Assembly (NCBI GenBank): GCA_947625775.1
Contig: CANQPM010000004.1
Location: 124,001-188,000, forward strand
Reading direction: 5' to 3'
DNA length: 64,000 nucleotides
Source: an uncultured Lachnospiraceae bacterium
Lineage (GTDB): Bacteria > Bacillota > Clostridia > Lachnospirales > Lachnospiraceae
This document shows positions 61,875-64,000 of this stretch, piece by piece (position 1 is the stretch's first letter; each line of letters starts with the position of its first letter). Under the pieces are notes generated by a model that was not told the DNA's origin, did no database searches, and saw nothing but the letters and a program-made list of their open reading frames with translations. Made by a program: the position numbers and the translations under genes.

Positions 61875-61928
61875 AAAAAGGACTGGCGCTTTGCGGTATT
61901 CATTCGTTAAAGCGGCAGTCCCTTTTTT
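61875..61928 (+). terminator. rho-independent terminator
   Basis: Imperfect long stem AAAAAGGACTGGCGCTTT / AAAGCGGCAGTCCCTTTTTT with one mismatch near the base. Confidence 0.8.
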
Positions 61929-62080
61929 GTGGAAAATAAGGTGCGCCTGTCTTATATCCCTGCGGTTGTCTGGCACTGAAAAAGTCCGCACAAAAGAACA
62001 AGCCGTAGAGCAGGTCGGTTTTACCATAGCATTTACAGTGTTTCAAAAACATTATTTATGTTGTCTTCGGACAGGTCATA

Positions 62081-62287
62081 TCACTTGGCATCTGCCTTTT
62101 GTTCCTGGCTGTTTATTGCATTGATAAATTTGCTTTCTGAACAAGCTTCATCATTTACAAAATATTGCACAGTCAATTCATAGTTATAATCATATCCAGA
62201 TTGGCTATAGTCTGACGTTTCATGTGTGGTAAACAAGAGCAACAAATTAAAATACCCTTCCTTATATGTGTCCTCAAATTGTATCAT
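62081..62287 (-). CDS. doubtful 68-aa ORF, possible gene remnant
   Basis: MIQFEDTYKEGYFNLLLLFT and 48 more residues, polar and Tyr-rich. No ribosome site and no recognised family. The composition looks protein-like, so it may be the remnant of a larger gene. Otherwise the 61929-62507 gap is AT-rich with no clear feature; the TTTACAGTAAACCG near 62393 may belong to a promoter for the next gene. Confidence 0.25.
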   Translation of the reverse strand: MIQFEDTYKEGYFNLLLLFTTHETSDYSQSGYDYNYELTVQYFVNDEACSESKFINAINSQEQKADAK

Positions 62288-62507
62288 AAACGGCTTATTC
62301 TGTCGGAGTTGAATACTTGAAACGAAGAAATGTGCATAATATAATTAAAACCAAGGAATATTGTAAAATTTTGTTGAAATTGATAATATTTGTTTACAGT
62401 AAACCGTAAAAGTTCAGTTTTTTCATATTTTCATATTAATATTAACCCACAGGCAACGGAAATAAATAGGCAGGCGGCAGTTTTGGGTGAAAGGAGCGTC
62501 TGCCCTG

Positions 62508-63011
62508 ATGGACAAAATAGATAAATTCTGCGTGTTGGACAATGTAAAATCCAAAGAAGAACTTCACAGGATAGCCTTGGAATATATTGATTATTACCAT
62601 AAAAGGGCAAATTTTTATAAATACGCATACCGTGTTTTCAGCATTATTAAATATCTGGCGCTGGCGGCAATCCCTATAATCCAGGTGACGCCAATCGCTG
62701 GAAAATCCCCTTGGGTAGTAGTGATAGCATCATCCGTGAGCCTGTTAATGGATTCATTGAATGACCTTTTCCAAATGAAGGACAAGTGGATATTATACCG
62801 CAATGCGGACGGCAGGCTTATGAGGGAACAGCGGCAGTATAATTTAAAATCAGGCGCTTATTCTGGGCTGGATGACGAAAAGAGATTTCATATGTTTGCC
62901 GATAATTTTGAGGATATTGTCCAATGCGAGGCGAAGGAGTGGGCGGTGACTGTCAATCAGGTTAAGGAGCGCCGGAAGGACAGCTCTGCTGTCGAGAGTG
63001 GAGATAAATGA
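62508..63011 (+). CDS. DUF4231 (SLATT-like) two-helix membrane protein
   Basis: 167 residues from ATG 62508 (AAAGGAG upstream). An N-terminal helical part (RIALEYIDYYHKRANFYKYA), two membrane helices (IIKYLALAAIPIIQVTPIAG and SPWVVVIASSVSLLMDSLND), then WILYRNADGRLMREQRQYNL and FADNFEDIVQCEAKEWAVTV, which match the DUF4231 layout. DUF4231 belongs with the SLATT proteins, small membrane effectors thought to make pores in nucleotide-signalled and other defence systems. It is followed 18 bases later by an HD-domain gene, consistent with a sensor/effector pair. It lacks a signal peptide. Confidence 0.78.
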   Translation: MDKIDKFCVLDNVKSKEELHRIALEYIDYYHKRANFYKYAYRVFSIIKYLALAAIPIIQVTPIAGKSPWVVVIASSVSLLMDSLNDLFQMKDKWILYRNADGRLMREQRQYNLKSGAYSGLDDEKRFHMFADNFEDIVQCEAKEWAVTVNQVKERRKDSSAVESGDK

Positions 63012-63029
63012 ACGGGAGAAAACACAGTT

Positions 63030-64000
63030 ATGGAAAATACATATGATTTTAATATGCATATGACGCTGGAACAGCATTTTGAAAACCTCGCGCATGCATA
63101 CCCGAACGCGGGCGAGATACACAGCCTGTGGGTGCTTCTGAAGAAGAAAATTGAGGATGAGCTGGTGCATTCGCGGGGCGTTTTTGTGAATTACAGCCTT
63201 CATGATGCGACACACAGCCGTACTGTGCTTCAGGCAATAGAGAGGTTTTTGGGTGATAAGCGGATTCGCATGCTTTCCGTGACAGATACGTTTATGATAT
63301 TGGCATGCACATATGCACACGATTATGGCATGGCGCAGACTTACAATAAAATTTATGATTTGCTCGGGAAAACAGAATTTAAGAATTTTTTGGATGATAC
63401 GCACAAAAATGCGGATCATCTCGAGAAAGAGGAGTCATGGGCAGTTGAGAACCTTCTCAAGTATCTGAACGACGAGAAACCGAATATCAAGTTAAATGAT
63501 ATGTATTTTTCCATAATGCTGGTAATCCAGATGTATTTGCGCCCTGAACATTGGAAGGGCGTGATTGACATACGCAGGGATTTTGAGGGGCTTTTTTCAG
63601 GTCAGATTAAAAAACGGTTTATACATGGCTGCGAAGGCATTGTTGAGGTGTGCATGTGCCATGGACAGACCATTGAGGATCTGCTCAAGCTGTCACCTGA
63701 AGCAGACGGAATGGCGGGTGATGACTACCATCCCCGCTTTGTGGCGGCAATGCTGCGGCTTGGGGATCTGCTGGACTTGGACAACGGACGTTTTCCCGCC
63801 TGGTTTGCCAAAGAGGTTGCGCAAAATAAAAATATTATTCCCAAGCTTTCAGTTCTGCATTTTGGAAAACATGAGGCAGTTTCCCATTTGCTGATTACGC
63901 CTGATAAGATTGAGATTACCGCCCATTGTTATTCAAAATATATTGCAAGGTCAGGGGAGGAAAACAGGGAAAAAGAAGATCTTGAGATAGAGAATGCGCA
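63030..64000 (+). CDS. HD-domain protein, 3' partial
   Basis: 323 codons visible, open at the window end. Metal-binding pattern of HD hydrolases: VNYSLHDATHSRTVLQAI (His58, His62) and LACTYAHDYGMAQ (His97-Asp98), with RPEHWKGVID and MLRLGDLLDLDNGRFPAWFA further on, and SHLLITPDKIEITAHCYSKY near the edge. This looks like the HD domain often joined to an Hsp90-like ATPase in large conflict-system proteins, but that second part is outside the window. With the DUF4231 gene in front, a defence role is a reasonable inference. GGGAG precedes the ATG at 11 bases. Confidence 0.75.
   Translation, partial: MENTYDFNMHMTLEQHFENLAHAYPNAGEIHSLWVLLKKKIEDELVHSRGVFVNYSLHDATHSRTVLQAIERFLGDKRIRMLSVTDTFMILACTYAHDYGMAQTYNKIYDLLGKTEFKNFLDDTHKNADHLEKEESWAVENLLKYLNDEKPNIKLNDMYFSIMLVIQMYLRPEHWKGVIDIRRDFEGLFSGQIKKRFIHGCEGIVEVCMCHGQTIEDLLKLSPEADGMAGDDYHPRFVAAMLRLGDLLDLDNGRFPAWFAKEVAQNKNIIPKLSVLHFGKHEAVSHLLITPDKIEITAHCYSKYIARSGEENREKEDLEIENA

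Overview
The window looks like a chromosome segment of an anaerobic, low-to-mid GC Gram-positive bacterium, most likely Clostridia/Lachnospiraceae. The evidence is the gene set and its order: rpsF-ssb-rpsR, gdpP-rplI-dnaB, an oxygen-sensitive pyruvate formate-lyase (PFL) with its radical-SAM activase, an NrdG-like activase, a clostridial ferredoxin, DUF951 and DUF1858 proteins, BlaI/BlaR1 pairs, LytTR/GHKL two-component genes and AGGAGG-type ribosome binding sites. No rRNA, tRNA or CRISPR array was seen.

Layout. 1-7.3 kb: the C-terminal part of a BlaR1-like M56 protein ending in an SH3-like domain, a secreted mini-SH3 protein, a DUF308 membrane protein, an AAA-like ATPase/nuclease, and an ECF sigma/anti-sigma pair. 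7.4-16.4 kb: a divergent XRE regulator with an unknown gene, then a lanthipeptide locus (LytTR regulator, AT-rich GHKL kinase, 45-aa precursor, terminator, LanM) and a hybrid histidine kinase. 16.4-39 kb: mostly core genes. They include a Crh-like HPr paralogue, D-lactate dehydrogenase, a double-HD c-di-GMP phosphodiesterase, an MsmK-type ATPase, a PucR-type regulator, a GH25 lysozyme, a sirtuin, the S6-SSB-S18 operon, ApbE plus a Gx transporter, PepT, GdpP, L9, DnaB, a MerR regulator and ferredoxin. Two large palindromic elements (30.4 and 38.9 kb) lie between these genes.

39-61 kb: pflA is separated from the rest of the pfl genes by about 18.6 kb of accessory DNA. This island holds two related modules, each with an Asp-box lipoprotein, a Cys/His-motif lipoprotein, an ABC permease and an ABC ATPase. 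It also holds two BlaI-BlaR1 pairs, one sigma-4-like gene, and two near-identical PD-(D/E)XK 'transposase-like' elements plus three relics of the same element. The likely job is sensing and export of, or resistance to, a cell-envelope-active compound. This is inference. The PFL itself is split: a 679-aa chain carries the catalytic Cys pair but no glycyl-radical domain, and a separate 81-aa protein carries the RVSGYAV radical motif. Between them lie a 69-aa Cys-containing small protein and tandem 66-bp repeats that copy the 3' end of the large gene.

61-64 kb: a DUF1858 protein, then a DUF4231 (SLATT-like) two-helix membrane protein followed by a truncated HD-domain protein, a pairing that resembles defence or conflict loci.

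The most interesting points are the split PFL with its repeats, the duplicated lipoprotein/ABC/BlaIR modules whose promoter may come from a transposase relic, the lacticin-481-like precursor/LanM pair without a visible exporter, the Ser46-only HPr, and an SD-sequestering hairpin at 23.1 kb.
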